This document shows positions 16,609 to 25,606 of a stretch of 64,000 nucleotides of DNA, piece by piece (within the stretch, counting starts at the first letter, position 1; each line of letters starts with the position of its first letter). The stretch is from positions 248,001 through 312,000 of the forward strand of contig NZ_JAIQZF010000002.1 of NCBI RefSeq assembly GCF_020164585.1, in the 5' to 3' direction. The notes beneath the pieces are model-generated. The model was not told the origin of the DNA. It saw nothing but the letters and a program-made list of their open reading frames with translations, and made no database searches. Both the position numbers and the translations under genes were made by a program. This DNA is from Psychroflexus curvus. Its GTDB lineage: Bacteria; Bacteroidota; Bacteroidia; Flavobacteriales; Flavobacteriaceae.

Positions 16609-16728
16609 GCAGTTAGTTTTGTCAGGTAAAATTTTAGCTGGTTAAAAAAAAAGCGATGTTTAGATTTGTGTTTATGTAGTATTGGCAAGCATTTGATAAA
16701 AACAGAAAACTTTTAATTATCTTTGGGT

Positions 16729-16932
16729 ATGCAAGTTGAAAGAACAAATAATGAAATAGTAATTCGAGTATCTTCGGATACCGATTTAATTGGTCTCCAA
16801 AGGATTTTAGATTATTTAAAATTTCGCGAAACAGCCTCAAAAAGTAAAGCTTCTCAAGAACAAATCGACAAACTATCATCAGAATCTAAATCATCGTGGT
16901 GGGAAAAAAATAAAAGTCGATTTGTAAAGTGA
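16729..16932 (+). CDS. Antitoxin-like small protein of PIN toxin pair
   Basis: About 67 residues starting MQVERTNNEIVIRV. The N-terminal part looks like a beta strand plus helix DNA-binding or dimerisation module; the C-terminal half is charged and ends SSWWEKNKSRFVK. A TTG start two codons upstream is possible, but ATG at 16729 is preferred. Four bases overlap with the PIN gene downstream, as is usual for antitoxin-toxin pairs. Annotation rests mainly on this arrangement. Confidence 0.7.
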   Translation: MQVERTNNEIVIRVSSDTDLIGLQRILDYLKFRETASKSKASQEQIDKLSSESKSSWWEKNKSRFVK

Positions 16933-17369
16933 AAATAGTTGTCGATACAAATATTATTTTCAGTGGGCTTTTAAGTCCAAATGGGAAAATAAGCGACCTT
17001 TTGTTAAACTCTTCAGATAAATTTGATTTTTATACACCAACTTATCTACTCGATGAATTAAAAAATCATAAATTAAAACTATTGAAAATTTCTGGATTTT
17101 CTGAAAATGAATTGGAGTTCATGAAAAGAAATATCTTCAAAAAAATCGAGTTGATTGATTTAGAATATATAAGCGATTCAACATGGATAAAAGCCATAGA
17201 ATTGACAAAAAATGTTGATGAATATGACGCCCCGTTTGTTGCTCTAGCTTTAGGGTTGGAATCTGCTATTTGGACGGGAGACAAAAAATTAGCTAAGGAG
17301 TTAAAAAATAAAGGTATTGATTGGGTTTTAACAACTGATATTATAGCAGAAATAAGAGATGATAGATAA
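16929..17369 (+). CDS. PIN-domain toxin (VapC-like)
   Basis: A 146-residue PIN-domain protein, starting with GTG at 16929. The acidic residues of a PIN ribonuclease are visible: Asp6 in VVDTNIIFSGL, an acidic residue in LLDELKNHK, Asp in EYDAPFVALAL and Asp in IWTGDKKLAKEL. It should cleave RNA when free of its partner upstream. It separates hemB from hemE and probably inserted as a module. Confidence 0.82.
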   Translation: MKIVVDTNIIFSGLLSPNGKISDLLLNSSDKFDFYTPTYLLDELKNHKLKLLKISGFSENELEFMKRNIFKKIELIDLEYISDSTWIKAIELTKNVDEYDAPFVALALGLESAIWTGDKKLAKELKNKGIDWVLTTDIIAEIRDDR

Positions 17370-17532
17370 GATGTTCTTCCCGGTTAAGCGGTATTAAGAC
17401 AATCAACTAAAAACTAAATCTAATTTTTTAGGGATACATAGAAATTAAAAATCTGTGATGCTCTATTTGTAATTTTTTTGAAAATACTAAAATCCTAAAT
17501 AGAATTAATAATAGAACACCAATTCAGAATAC

Positions 17533-18555
17533 ATGATAAAAAACGACTTATTTCTAAAAGCCTTAAAAGGAGAGAGCGTAGAAAGACCACCGGTGTGGAT
17601 GATGAGACAGGCAGGAAGATACCTGCCGGATTTCATGAAACTGAAGGCAAAATACGACTTCTTCACCCGCTGCAGAACTCCGGAACTCGCGACTGAAATT
17701 ACAGTGATGCCCATCCATCAGGTAGGGACAGATGCGGCGATATTGTTTAGTGATATTTTGGTGGTTCCACAGGCCATGAACATAGAAGTGGAGATGAGAC
17801 CAGGGGTTGGACCCTGGTTGCCAAACCCCATCCGAGATAGAAAAACTCTGGATCAGGTGATTGTCCCTGATGTTTATGAAGAACTCGGCTACGTCTATGA
17901 AGCTATCAAAATGACCAAAAAGGAACTCAACGATGAGGTGCCGCTTATAGGTTTTGCAGGCTCGCCATGGACGATTTTTTGTTATTGTGTGCAAGGTCAA
18001 GGCTCCAAAAACTTCGATAAAGCTAAAGAATTCTGTTTCACCGAACCTCAAATGGCTCACGAGCTGCTTCAAAAAATCACGGACACGACTATTGCTTATT
18101 TAAAAGGAAAAGTGGAAGCAGGAGTGGACGCCGTACAGGTGTTTGATTCCTGGGGAGGCATGCTTTCGCCTTTAGATTATCAGGAATTTTCCTGGCCTTA
18201 TATTCAGCAAATCATCGATGCGCTGAAGGACGACATACCAGTCATTGCTTTCGGGAAAGGCTGCTGGTTTGCATTGGATACCATGGCCAATTCTGGCGCT
18301 TCGGCGCTTGGTGTGGACTGGACCTGTTCTGCCAAATATGCCAGACAATTTTCTGGAGGGAAAATCACCTTACAGGGTAATTTTGATCCTTCGCGACTCT
18401 TTTCTCCGCCAAAAGACATTAAAAAAATGGTGCATCAGATGATTGATGAATTCGGGAAAGACCGGTATATCGTCAATTTAGGTCACGGCATTTTACCCAA
18501 TATTCCCGTTGAAAACGCCAAGGCTTTTGTGGATGCGGTAAAGGAATACAAATAA
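17533..18555 (+). CDS. hemE: Uroporphyrinogen decarboxylase
   Basis: A 340-residue enzyme that decarboxylates uroporphyrinogen III to coproporphyrinogen III. Diagnostic motifs are [17 protein letters not shown] near the N-terminus and [16 protein letters not shown] mid-protein. Length fits the family. It has its own upstream gap (163 bases after the PIN gene) and a strong hairpin terminator 36 bases after its stop. Confidence 0.95.
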   Translation: MIKNDLFLKALKGESVERPPVWMMRQAGRYLPDFMKLKAKYDFFTRCRTPELATEITVMPIHQVGTDAAILFSDILVVPQAMNIEVEMRPGVGPWLPNPIRDRKTLDQVIVPDVYEELGYVYEAIKMTKKELNDEVPLIGFAGSPWTIFCYCVQGQGSKNFDKAKEFCFTEPQMAHELLQKITDTTIAYLKGKVEAGVDAVQVFDSWGGMLSPLDYQEFSWPYIQQIIDALKDDIPVIAFGKGCWFALDTMANSGASALGVDWTCSAKYARQFSGGKITLQGNFDPSRLFSPPKDIKKMVHQMIDEFGKDRYIVNLGHGILPNIPVENAKAFVDAVKEYK

Positions 18556-18591
18556 AGTAACGCCAAAGAGGTGTAGCCCTTAGAAACTACA

Positions 18592-18624
18592 AGACCTGTG
18601 AGGTTTCTAAAACCTCACAGGTCT
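18592..18624 (+). terminator. Perfect 15-bp hairpin after hemE
   Basis: Arms 18592-18606 (AGACCTGTGAGGTTT) and 18610-18624 are exactly complementary with a CTA loop, followed by ATTTCTTT. Stem and loop sizes are the same as in the hairpin at 3208-3240 and the sequence is related (CCTGT-RAG core), so it is probably the same repeat family acting as a terminator, possibly for both directions. Confidence 0.65.
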
Positions 18625-18759
18625 ATTTCTTTCCATTATTGTAATTTTTTTTGATTTTGCCACTGCTAAGCTTAAGCCTTTGCGACATCCAGCTTCAGGC
18701 TTTCGATGACTTCTTGTGGCGTCTTGGGCTTTACGATTCTACTGAAGTATGTATGCAGT

Positions 18760-19041
18760 TTATTTAAATAGTTCTGAATGTGAGCCGATTCTAATTAATT
18801 TAATTACATCAGGAGATTCCACTTGAAACCATATAATCAATAGGTCTGGTTGAATATGACACTCCCAATTGTCTTTGTATTTCCCCTTTAATTTATGAGG
18901 TAGCATAAATTTGGGAATTTCAGAAACTCCTCCTAGTTCCAGCTTTTTCAAAACTGCAACTACCGCCTTGAAATCTTTTTGTGCTTTTTTTATTTTTTTA
19001 AGATCCTTTTTGAATTTGGTAGTAGGCTCTAAATGATACAT
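18760..19041 (-). CDS. YafQ/RelE-family mRNA interferase toxin
   Basis: A 93-residue protein with the family core: N-terminal basic helices (TTKFKKDLKKIKK), the segment PHKLKGKYKDNWECHIQPDLLIIWF and the end IRIGSHSELF, with the C-terminal histidine typical of YafQ. It should cut mRNA on the ribosome. It follows its antitoxin gene by three bases. Confidence 0.9.
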   Translation of the reverse strand: MYHLEPTTKFKKDLKKIKKAQKDFKAVVAVLKKLELGGVSEIPKFMLPHKLKGKYKDNWECHIQPDLLIIWFQVESPDVIKLIRIGSHSELFK

Positions 19042-19044
19042 TGA

Positions 19045-19272
19045 CTATAGTTTTTCAAGCCAATCATCAAGGCTCTCTATCCTTTCAAGATTTCCGCTAC
19101 GCGCTTCTTCAACAGCGGCTTTAGTAGCGTCATTGGGGATATTCTCAACATCTTGGTATAGCAAATTTTCTATATAATTGTTAAGGCTCCTATTGTCGGC
19201 TTTGGCCTTCTCTTTTAAAGCTTCCAGAAGATCACTATTTAATCGAATCGCGGTTTGGACTTTTGAACTCAT
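19045..19272 (-). CDS. RelB/DinJ-type antitoxin
   Basis: A 75-residue protein with an N-terminal ribbon-helix-helix region (TAIRLNSDLLEALKEKAKADNRSLNNYIENLL) for DNA binding and an acidic C-terminal part (VEEARSGNLERIESLDDWLEKL) expected to cover the toxin. It directly precedes the YafQ-like toxin gene and most likely represses the pair. Confidence 0.85.
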   Translation of the reverse strand: MSSKVQTAIRLNSDLLEALKEKAKADNRSLNNYIENLLYQDVENIPNDATKAAVEEARSGNLERIESLDDWLEKL

Positions 19273-19415
19273 AGTAAATTATTATTGAATAAATAACAAA
19301 GTGTTATACAAATATAATCATATCATATGAATTGCTATCTTGGTTTAAGTTGTGTTTGCTTATGAAGGTAAGCACTTGACTTTTGCATGTAGATCTAAAT
19401 CCACCTAAGGCTTTG

Positions 19416-19757
19416 TTATTCTTCTTCCCAGTCAAGCACTTTTATCGGCATTTGAGTTTTATAATTCAAATCGATATTCTGAAGTTCTGAAACTTCTTTT
19501 CTAAACCAGTTAGAAAAATCAGACGTATCATTTTTAAAATTTTCCAAAAAGTCATCGCTTTCAGCTTCGGTGTAAACTACCACAGAATATCCATCATCTG
19601 ATTTTTGTAAAAACCAGCTTTCTTTCTTGACTCCAATCCTCTTATGCATTTGACTGAACTCATCATTTTTTGAAGTATTTATTTCTTCAGCAAAACTTAG
19701 CCATTTATCAATTTTGTGTTCTAAAATCGGAAAACTATATGCAAATTTTTTCATCAT
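19416..19757 (-). CDS. Hypothetical protein, DUF6176-like
   Basis: A 113-residue soluble protein without signal peptide. The pattern of a helix rich in acidic residues, then R-I-G-V-K-K-E-S-W-F-L-Q, then a strand YSVVVYTEAES resembles small alpha-beta barrel dimers such as DUF6176. Function is unknown. It is not tightly linked to neighbours. Confidence 0.55.
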   Translation of the reverse strand: MMKKFAYSFPILEHKIDKWLSFAEEINTSKNDEFSQMHKRIGVKKESWFLQKSDDGYSVVVYTEAESDDFLENFKNDTSDFSNWFRKEVSELQNIDLNYKTQMPIKVLDWEEE

Positions 19758-19849
19758 ATGAATATTTTAATCCTAAAAGGAAAAGCATAATCCAATGCCA
19801 ATAACTACTTCTATAGCTATCGAAATCGGAAGAGGGAAACGCTCAAATT

Positions 19850-21247
19850 CTACTTTTTGTTTTCCTTATACAACTTAGCAAAATGCTTGTAGAAATAAGG
19901 TATGGTTTCGATGCCTTTGAGATAGTTCCAAACCCCGAAATGCTCGTTGGGCGAGTGGATGGCATCCGAGTTGAGGCCAAATCCCATAAGCACAGTTTTG
20001 CTGCTGAGGTACTTTTCGAATAAAGACACGATAGGAATGCTGCCACCGCTTCGCTGAGGCACTGCTTTTTTGCCAAAGGCCTCCTGGAAAGCGAGATCTG
20101 CCGCCTGATACTCGATCCCATCAATAGGGGTGACATAGCCCTGGCCGCCATGATGAGGTTTGACTTTCACCTTCACGCTTTTGGGCGCAATGTTTTCGAA
20201 ATGCGTTTTGAACAGTTCTGTAATTTCTCTCCAGTCCTGGTGAGGCACCAAACGCATGGAAATCTTGGCAAAAGCTTTGCTCGGGATCACCGTTTTGGCA
20301 CCTTCACCTATGTAACCGCCCCAGATACCGTTGACGTCCAGGGTAGGCCTAATGGAATTGCGTTCGTTTGTGGTATAGCCTTTTTCACCATGAACATCGG
20401 TGATGCCAATATGTTTTTTATAGTCATCCAGATCAAACGGCGCTTCGGCCATTTTCTCCCGTTCTTCATGGCTTAGTTCTTCGACTTTATCGTAGAAACC
20501 AGGAATAGTGATGTGGTTATCTTCATCGTGAAGGGACGCGATCATTTGGGATAAAATATTGATAGGATTGGCCACGGCACCGCCGTATAAACCTGAGTGC
20601 AAATCACGGTTGGGACTTTCCACCTCCACTTCCACATAGCTCATTCCTCTAAGACCAGTAGTAATGGAAGGCACCTCTTTGCTTATCATACCTGTGTCTG
20701 AAATCAAAATGACATCGTTGGCAAGTTTTTCTATGTTGTTTTCCAGAAACCATTCCAGACTCACACTGCCTACTTCTTCTTCGCCTTCTATCATAAATTT
20801 GATGTTGCAGGGCAACTCCTCATTTTGAATCATGACTTCCAGAGCTTTCACATGCATGTACATTTGTCCCTTGTCGTCACAAGCTCCCCGAGCAAATATG
20901 GCGCCATCCGGATGGATTTCAGTAGTTTGGATCACCGGCTCAAAAGGAGGGCTGTTCCATAAATCCATAGGGTCTGGAGGCTGCACATCGTAGTGACCGT
21001 AGACCAGCACCGTAGGTAAGGATTCGTCTATTATTTTTTCGGCATAAACAATAGGGAAGCCAGGAGTTTCGCAAATCTCTACCTTGTCGCAACCCGCAGC
21101 TTCCAAATTGATTTTCACGGCACCGGCGGTCATCAAAACTTCTTTTTTGAAGCTGGGGTCAGCACTCACCGATGGAAGCTTAAGAAGCTCTATAAGTTCA
21201 TCTATAAAACGTTGTTTATGCTTTTCGATATAAGGTCTAGTATCCAT
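19850..21247 (-). CDS. M20-family dipeptidase
   Basis: A 465-residue zinc peptidase of the M20 (CNDP/ArgE/DapE) family. Metal ligands and catalytic residues are visible: His85 and Asp87 in VYGHYDVQPP, Asp124 in RGACDDKGQ, Glu156-Glu157 in EGEEEVGS, Asp184 in LISDTG and a C-terminal His in DAIHSPNEHF. There is no signal peptide, so it should act in the cytoplasm on di- or short peptides. The gene is monocistronic. Confidence 0.92.
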   Translation of the reverse strand: MDTRPYIEKHKQRFIDELIELLKLPSVSADPSFKKEVLMTAGAVKINLEAAGCDKVEICETPGFPIVYAEKIIDESLPTVLVYGHYDVQPPDPMDLWNSPPFEPVIQTTEIHPDGAIFARGACDDKGQMYMHVKALEVMIQNEELPCNIKFMIEGEEEVGSVSLEWFLENNIEKLANDVILISDTGMISKEVPSITTGLRGMSYVEVEVESPNRDLHSGLYGGAVANPINILSQMIASLHDEDNHITIPGFYDKVEELSHEEREKMAEAPFDLDDYKKHIGITDVHGEKGYTTNERNSIRPTLDVNGIWGGYIGEGAKTVIPSKAFAKISMRLVPHQDWREITELFKTHFENIAPKSVKVKVKPHHGGQGYVTPIDGIEYQAADLAFQEAFGKKAVPQRSGGSIPIVSLFEKYLSSKTVLMGFGLNSDAIHSPNEHFGVWNYLKGIETIPYFYKHFAKLYKENKK

Positions 21248-21295
21248 AGTTTTTATTTAGTTTTCACAATATAAAATATTTTCCCGAAACATAAT

Positions 21296-21324
21296 TTGAA
21301 AGTTGTATTTATTCCATATATTTG
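21296..21324 (+). promoter_or_regulatory. Bacteroidota-type promoter of tRNA-Leu
   Basis: TTG at 21296-21298, an 18-base spacer and TATATTTG at 21317-21324, matching the Bacteroidota consensus TTG-N(17-20)-TAnnTTTG. It lies just 18 bases before the tRNA 5' end. Confidence 0.65.
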
Positions 21325-21341
21325 CAATCGCAAAAAATAAT

Positions 21342-21423
21342 GCGGGCGTGGTGGAATTGGTAGACACGCTAGACTTAGGATCTAGTGCCGCAAGGTGTGA
21401 GAGTTCGAGTCTCTCCGCCCGTA
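21342..21423 (+). tRNA. tRNA-Leu (anticodon UAG)
   Basis: The 82-base sequence folds as a class II tRNA. The acceptor stem GCGGGCG pairs with CGCCCGT (21416-21422) with one terminal wobble pair. The D-loop is AATTGGTAGA, the anticodon loop CTTAGGA gives UAG, and there is a long variable arm. The T-loop has TTCGAGT, and no CCA is encoded. Its 3' end is the attachment site of the island that follows. Confidence 0.95.
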
Positions 21424-21426
21424 CTT
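21412..21426. other. attL-like direct repeat at the 3' end of tRNA-Leu
   Basis: TCTCCGCCCGTACTT occurs here and again at 33453-33467, just upstream of the integrase start. It covers the T-arm and acceptor 3' strand of the tRNA, the classic target of tyrosine integrases. The bases on either side differ, so identity is 15 bp. Confidence 0.75.
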
Positions 21427-21430
21427 GTAA

Positions 21431-21469
21431 AAACCCAACTAGCTTGATAATCAGCTAGTTGGGTTTTTT
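21431..21469 (+). terminator. Terminator after tRNA-Leu
   Basis: Arms 21431-21444 (AAACCCAACTAGCT) and 21453-21466 are exactly complementary with an 8-base loop, followed by more T. It lies just inside the island, so it replaces the original terminator, which was moved to the far end (33470-33499). Confidence 0.85.
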
Positions 21470-21567
21470 AATTTAATATTTTTCCCCCAATTATCACCCC
21501 TTTTTTACTTATTTACTGATTTGAAGCCTATTGAATCTAGATAAATCTAGTTGAGGATTAAGAGAAG

Positions 21568-22137
21568 TTAGCTTAAAACAAGCCTAATCGCTGGCACAGC
21601 AAATTTATCGGTATACTTAGACAGTATTTTTAATTCAATTTTCTTTACTTTTTCCCAACCATGATTTCCAAAAATCCACCCAGAGTTCTCATCTGTTGGA
21701 TACGCACCTACCGACGGTTCAATGGTGTCATAAATATACCTTTTCTCTGTGTCTTTTCCTTTATGGTAATTGAATTCGGACTTATTAACTTCCACCACAA
21801 GCCACTGAAAAACTATAAATAATCCATTTTCAGGGAACTTTAATTTCAAATTTGAAATGTCAATTTTAGTATTACACCTACCTTTATTTGCTATCCCTTT
21901 AATTTCTCCGTCAAAGAATAGATTCCCAGGTTGCCCATCTTTATCGGGTTCTTGCAATATTAATTCGAATTCAGAATCAGGTGTGGCACTTTCAGTATAG
22001 ATATTTATCTCCCTCAAATACCTATCATTAGATTCAACTTCAATAAACTTCGCAATTAGAGGTGTATCATGACTAAATCCGTAAAAATACTTTATATCGG
22101 ATTCTTTAAAATTAGTTGGATATACATTCTTAGACAT
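21568..22137 (-). CDS. Hypothetical island protein
   Basis: A 189-residue soluble protein rich in beta-strand and aromatic residues (INIYTESATPDSEFELILQ, GLFIVFQWLVVEV, SGWIFGNHGWEKV), suggestive of a jelly-roll or similar beta-sandwich. No catalytic motif is evident and no family was recognised. It is 63 bases downstream of the GIY-YIG nuclease gene on the same strand, so it may belong to that transcript. Confidence 0.6.
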   Translation of the reverse strand: MSKNVYPTNFKESDIKYFYGFSHDTPLIAKFIEVESNDRYLREINIYTESATPDSEFELILQEPDKDGQPGNLFFDGEIKGIANKGRCNTKIDISNLKLKFPENGLFIVFQWLVVEVNKSEFNYHKGKDTEKRYIYDTIEPSVGAYPTDENSGWIFGNHGWEKVKKIELKILSKYTDKFAVPAIRLVLS

Positions 22138-22200
22138 AATGTTTTTAAAGTATAGTAGGATGTGTTATTTAAATCATTTCATAGTAAAAAATTTATTACT

Positions 22201-23397
22201 TCAATTGCTTGATATTCTTTCGTTTTCAAAGTCATAATTATAATTTACAATTTCACCTGATATAAATAGACCTATTGCTCTTTCGATTATATCATAGGGT
22301 ACTACAAACCATTCTCTTGGTGTTACTCTATTTTTGTTTTTGTCGTAAATGTCTATTTGAAGTTGAGCGTGTTTAAAGAACCGATGTATTAAGTTTTCAA
22401 ATTTTTGTGTGTTTACATTTACACATTTGAAACTTGCTATAAGCTCAACATCTGCGTTTAGATAAGTAGCTTCTTTGTTTGCGTTTACAAGTCTTTTCTG
22501 AACTGGAACTGTTGAAAACCCTATCTTATGAAGGTTTTTTATCTTACTGATTTCTGAATTATCTGATTTTGATTTCAAAACATAAATCCAACCTGTTTCT
22601 TGGTCCTCGCTTTCTAATTGGTCTGCATTTGTAAACAATTCTTCTTCACTGTCTTTTTCTAAATCAGTTACTATACGACCATTATTGTATAGTTGTTTAC
22701 CCAAGGAACGATATAACATATTGCTGTAGGTGCCATTATCAAAGATTGTTCTTGTACGGACATCCTTTCTGATTCTATTGCCTAATTCTCTTTTTGCATC
22801 TGAAATATCACCAACTTCTAAATACAATAAAACACCGTCTAGTATGTAAAATTTACCTTCAACTAGATTTTTTTCAACATTCTTGAATGGTTTTAAGTCT
22901 CTTAATCCTAGTTTTATTTCTTTATGTATTTTCTTAAATAGCTTATCGTAAGGCTCAAATTCTCTATCAGACATCGGTTTGCGTTGAGATATAAAATCAG
23001 AATCTTTTCGTTCTTTTGGGGTGTGCTTAAATTCAAATATACTCTCATCAACATCTTCTTCTCCTAAAATATCGAAATCATCATTTAAAATATCATCTAT
23101 GGATTCAGGTTTTTTAGGTTCAAATAAAACATTATGCCTATCTGCATCCTTTAAAGCAAATTTCTTTTTGTCATTATGACGAAAGCCTTTTAATCTTAAA
23201 TAAAGACGCATTTCAGTTATACCATTTCCTTGTTCTGGTTCACGATTGTGTTCATCGATAAAATTATTGACTTCTTCAAAAGATTCTATTAAACGTGTAT
23301 CTGCTGTTTTTGCTTGTGATTTTGTGCTTCTATCATCTAAAATCCCTAAATCATCATCTTCAAAAATATCGTCTATGCTTAGTTTTTTGTTAGGCAT
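22201..23397 (-). CDS. GIY-YIG nuclease family protein (T5orf172 type)
   Basis: The 398-residue protein has an acidic N-terminal half without recognised domain and a C-terminal GIY-YIG nuclease domain of the T5orf172 type (about 265-385). The GIY-like strand is GWIYVLKS, the YIG-like strand LHKIGFS with its following arginine, and the metal-binding glutamate lies in KFENLIHRFF. The gene overlaps the end of the helicase gene by eight bases, implying coupled translation and a joint complex, probably for DNA cleavage. Confidence 0.85.
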   Translation of the reverse strand: MPNKKLSIDDIFEDDDLGILDDRSTKSQAKTADTRLIESFEEVNNFIDEHNREPEQGNGITEMRLYLRLKGFRHNDKKKFALKDADRHNVLFEPKKPESIDDILNDDFDILGEEDVDESIFEFKHTPKERKDSDFISQRKPMSDREFEPYDKLFKKIHKEIKLGLRDLKPFKNVEKNLVEGKFYILDGVLLYLEVGDISDAKRELGNRIRKDVRTRTIFDNGTYSNMLYRSLGKQLYNNGRIVTDLEKDSEEELFTNADQLESEDQETGWIYVLKSKSDNSEISKIKNLHKIGFSTVPVQKRLVNANKEATYLNADVELIASFKCVNVNTQKFENLIHRFFKHAQLQIDIYDKNKNRVTPREWFVVPYDIIERAIGLFISGEIVNYNYDFENERISSN

Positions 23398-25360
23398 TTT
23401 GATTTCGTTTGCGTTTTAATTCTTTGATAAAGATAATGGCTTCTGCCATTCTTTTTTCCTTTGGGTCTAAGGATTTTATGTCTGGATTTTTACCTGTTTT
23501 TTGTACCCATGCTTTAATTTTAGGCCACAAAATTACAGCTTCTTCTTCGGTTATTTGAATTCTTGAAGCATCTATGGTTTCCTGAATGGTTCTTAACACT
23601 TTTGTAGTAACTGATTTAGATAATATTTCAAAGGCTTTCTGAAATGGATTGATGCTGTCTATTAAATCAATATTAATATCGTCTATATTGACAAAGGTAT
23701 CTGCCATTTTAATAAACTTTCTATTACCCTGTTCTTCTATTGTACCATTTTTTATTACTGAATCTGTAACGATGTGTTGTCTCACTTCTTCTACTTCATC
23801 ATCAGACAGCTCAGGATAGGTTTCTCTAATTATTTTAGGAATTAAAACCTGATTAATGACTTCTGGTTCGATGCTATCACTCGGCATAGCCTTAATCATA
23901 TCGTTATCTTGTAAAATCTTCGCTTTCAAATCATTTAAATCTGATTCTATGATTTGTTCTACTTTGGCTGTTGAGGGTTCTTTAAACCCCCTTATATGGA
24001 TTGTGTTTTCTTCTTCATTTACTTGATTTGTTGATGAGTTTCCTTCCTCGTATTCATTTTCATCATCTTCTGAGTATTTAGCCTTAAACTTAAAATTGGG
24101 TGCTAAAACTTGTTCCATTAAAAGTGAAGCTGTAATAGCCTTCAGCATATTGTTCACCGAAATTTTTACCTCATCATCTTGTGCATCTGGTTGGGCAATC
24201 AGATTTGTGAATTGAGCATGTTTTTTGTTTTCACTATCTCTTGTTGCTCGACCAATAATCTGAATAATTTCGGTTAGTGAACCCCTATAACCCACTGTTA
24301 ATGCTTGTTCACAATAAGGCCAGTCAAAGCCTTCTTTTGCCATACCCAAAGCAATAATCATATCAATATCATCTGCTGAGTTGATATTTCTCAAATAGTT
24401 TTGAATCTTATCTCTTGCTTTTTGGTCATCATAGACTAAATCGGCTATTTTTATATGCTTACCTGTTTTATTAGACTTAACATATAAGACACCTGTTTCA
24501 GGGTCTTGATAATCTAATTCGCCAATAGTTTCTATAATTGCACTTACTTCTTCATTTTTTTTCTTGGTAGATTCACCTGAATTAACACTGGGAATATGAA
24601 TGATGGTTTTTTTATTTTCATCTAAAACTTCATGTATTGCCGTAGTGTATTTTCGCTGGTAAAAATGATATCCAATACCTAATGATTTTAGGTATTCATA
24701 ACCATTCAATTGTTCATAGTAATCGTACTTTACTTTTATAAATTTAGCCTCTACTTCGGGTAATAAAATAGGTACACTATCACCTCTAAAATATGAGCCA
24801 GTCATAGCTACGATATGAGCGGTTGATTTTGCCATTATAGAACTTAACACACTACCTAATCTATTGGTTCCTTCTGCGGATACGTGATGAAATTCATCGA
24901 TAGCTATTACAGTACCATTTAATTCCTTTTCGTCTATGGCATCAAAAGCGAAGCGAAGTGTAGCATGTGTACAAATTAATATTTCTTCATTGTTTTTCAT
25001 AAACTTAATGAAGGCATCTACCTTTGATTTATCACTTCCAGGCGTACATAAATTATATTTAGGACTGGGATTCCAATCTTCAAAAAAGCCAAACTTTTTC
25101 AATTCGGTTGGCGCAAACGAACTACCAATAGAACGTTCAGGAACAGCTACAATTACTTTCTTCAAGTCTTGATTACGTAACTTATCTAGACCTATAAACA
25201 TCAACGCTCTGGATTTACCCGAAGCAGGTGGTGCTTTAATTAACAAGTATTGAGCAGAGCGAGCTTCATAAGCTCTCTCCTGCATTTCACGCATACCCAT
25301 TTCGTTTGTCTTTTTGCTTTTACCTGTTTGTTTATAGGTTACGTTTACTAAATCTGGCAT
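23390..25360 (-). CDS. DEAD/DEAH-box superfamily 2 helicase of restriction-like module
   Basis: The 656-residue protein has motif I in KAPPASGKSRALMF (about 43-56), a DEFHH box, the motif III-like MTGSYFRGDS, and in the second RecA domain GMAKEGFDWPYCEQALTVG and motif VI IIGRATRD. The C-terminal region (about 430-656) is charged, without recognised domain. The fold resembles the R subunit of type I or III restriction enzymes but lacks its own nuclease; the GIY-YIG protein encoded next to it probably supplies cleavage. Confidence 0.85.
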   Translation of the reverse strand: MPDLVNVTYKQTGKSKKTNEMGMREMQERAYEARSAQYLLIKAPPASGKSRALMFIGLDKLRNQDLKKVIVAVPERSIGSSFAPTELKKFGFFEDWNPSPKYNLCTPGSDKSKVDAFIKFMKNNEEILICTHATLRFAFDAIDEKELNGTVIAIDEFHHVSAEGTNRLGSVLSSIMAKSTAHIVAMTGSYFRGDSVPILLPEVEAKFIKVKYDYYEQLNGYEYLKSLGIGYHFYQRKYTTAIHEVLDENKKTIIHIPSVNSGESTKKKNEEVSAIIETIGELDYQDPETGVLYVKSNKTGKHIKIADLVYDDQKARDKIQNYLRNINSADDIDMIIALGMAKEGFDWPYCEQALTVGYRGSLTEIIQIIGRATRDSENKKHAQFTNLIAQPDAQDDEVKISVNNMLKAITASLLMEQVLAPNFKFKAKYSEDDENEYEEGNSSTNQVNEEENTIHIRGFKEPSTAKVEQIIESDLNDLKAKILQDNDMIKAMPSDSIEPEVINQVLIPKIIRETYPELSDDEVEEVRQHIVTDSVIKNGTIEEQGNRKFIKMADTFVNIDDINIDLIDSINPFQKAFEILSKSVTTKVLRTIQETIDASRIQITEEEAVILWPKIKAWVQKTGKNPDIKSLDPKEKRMAEAIIFIKELKRKRNQNA

Positions 25361-25501
25361 TGGTTTGTTTTTATTGAGAAAGTATAACTAAAAAAATGTA
25401 TAGGTTAACTAACAATTTATTTTTAAATATCTGTTTATTAGTCACTTATTTGTGTTTTTATATGAAGAAATAACTAAGAAAAATATCTAAATTAGGTTTT
25501 A

Positions 25502-25562
25502 GTTAAACTTACTATATATCTATAATAATGTAATGTATTATTTTTTGAATAGTAAGTTTAAC
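25502..25562. repeat. 14-bp inverted repeat between helicase and toxin cassette
   Basis: GTTAAACTTACTAT (25502-25515) is exactly complementary to 25549-25562, with a 33-base spacer that itself contains AATAAT and ATTATT. It lies in the 246-base gap between the ADP-ribosyltransferase-like gene and the helicase gene. It could be an operator for the helicase transcript or end the upstream transcript; there is no clear T run. Confidence 0.5.
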
Positions 25563-25606
25563 ATGAAATATCTTCGTGTAAGCTACTCTAGTTTCTATTT
25601 TTATAA

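Noticed and set aside
16634-16879. 81-residue reverse ORF over the PIN antitoxin
   Set aside because: It is a shadow of the antitoxin gene, which has a better start and a coupled partner.
17563-18072. 169-residue reverse ORF over hemE
   Set aside because: It is a shadow of hemE, whose motifs are unambiguous.
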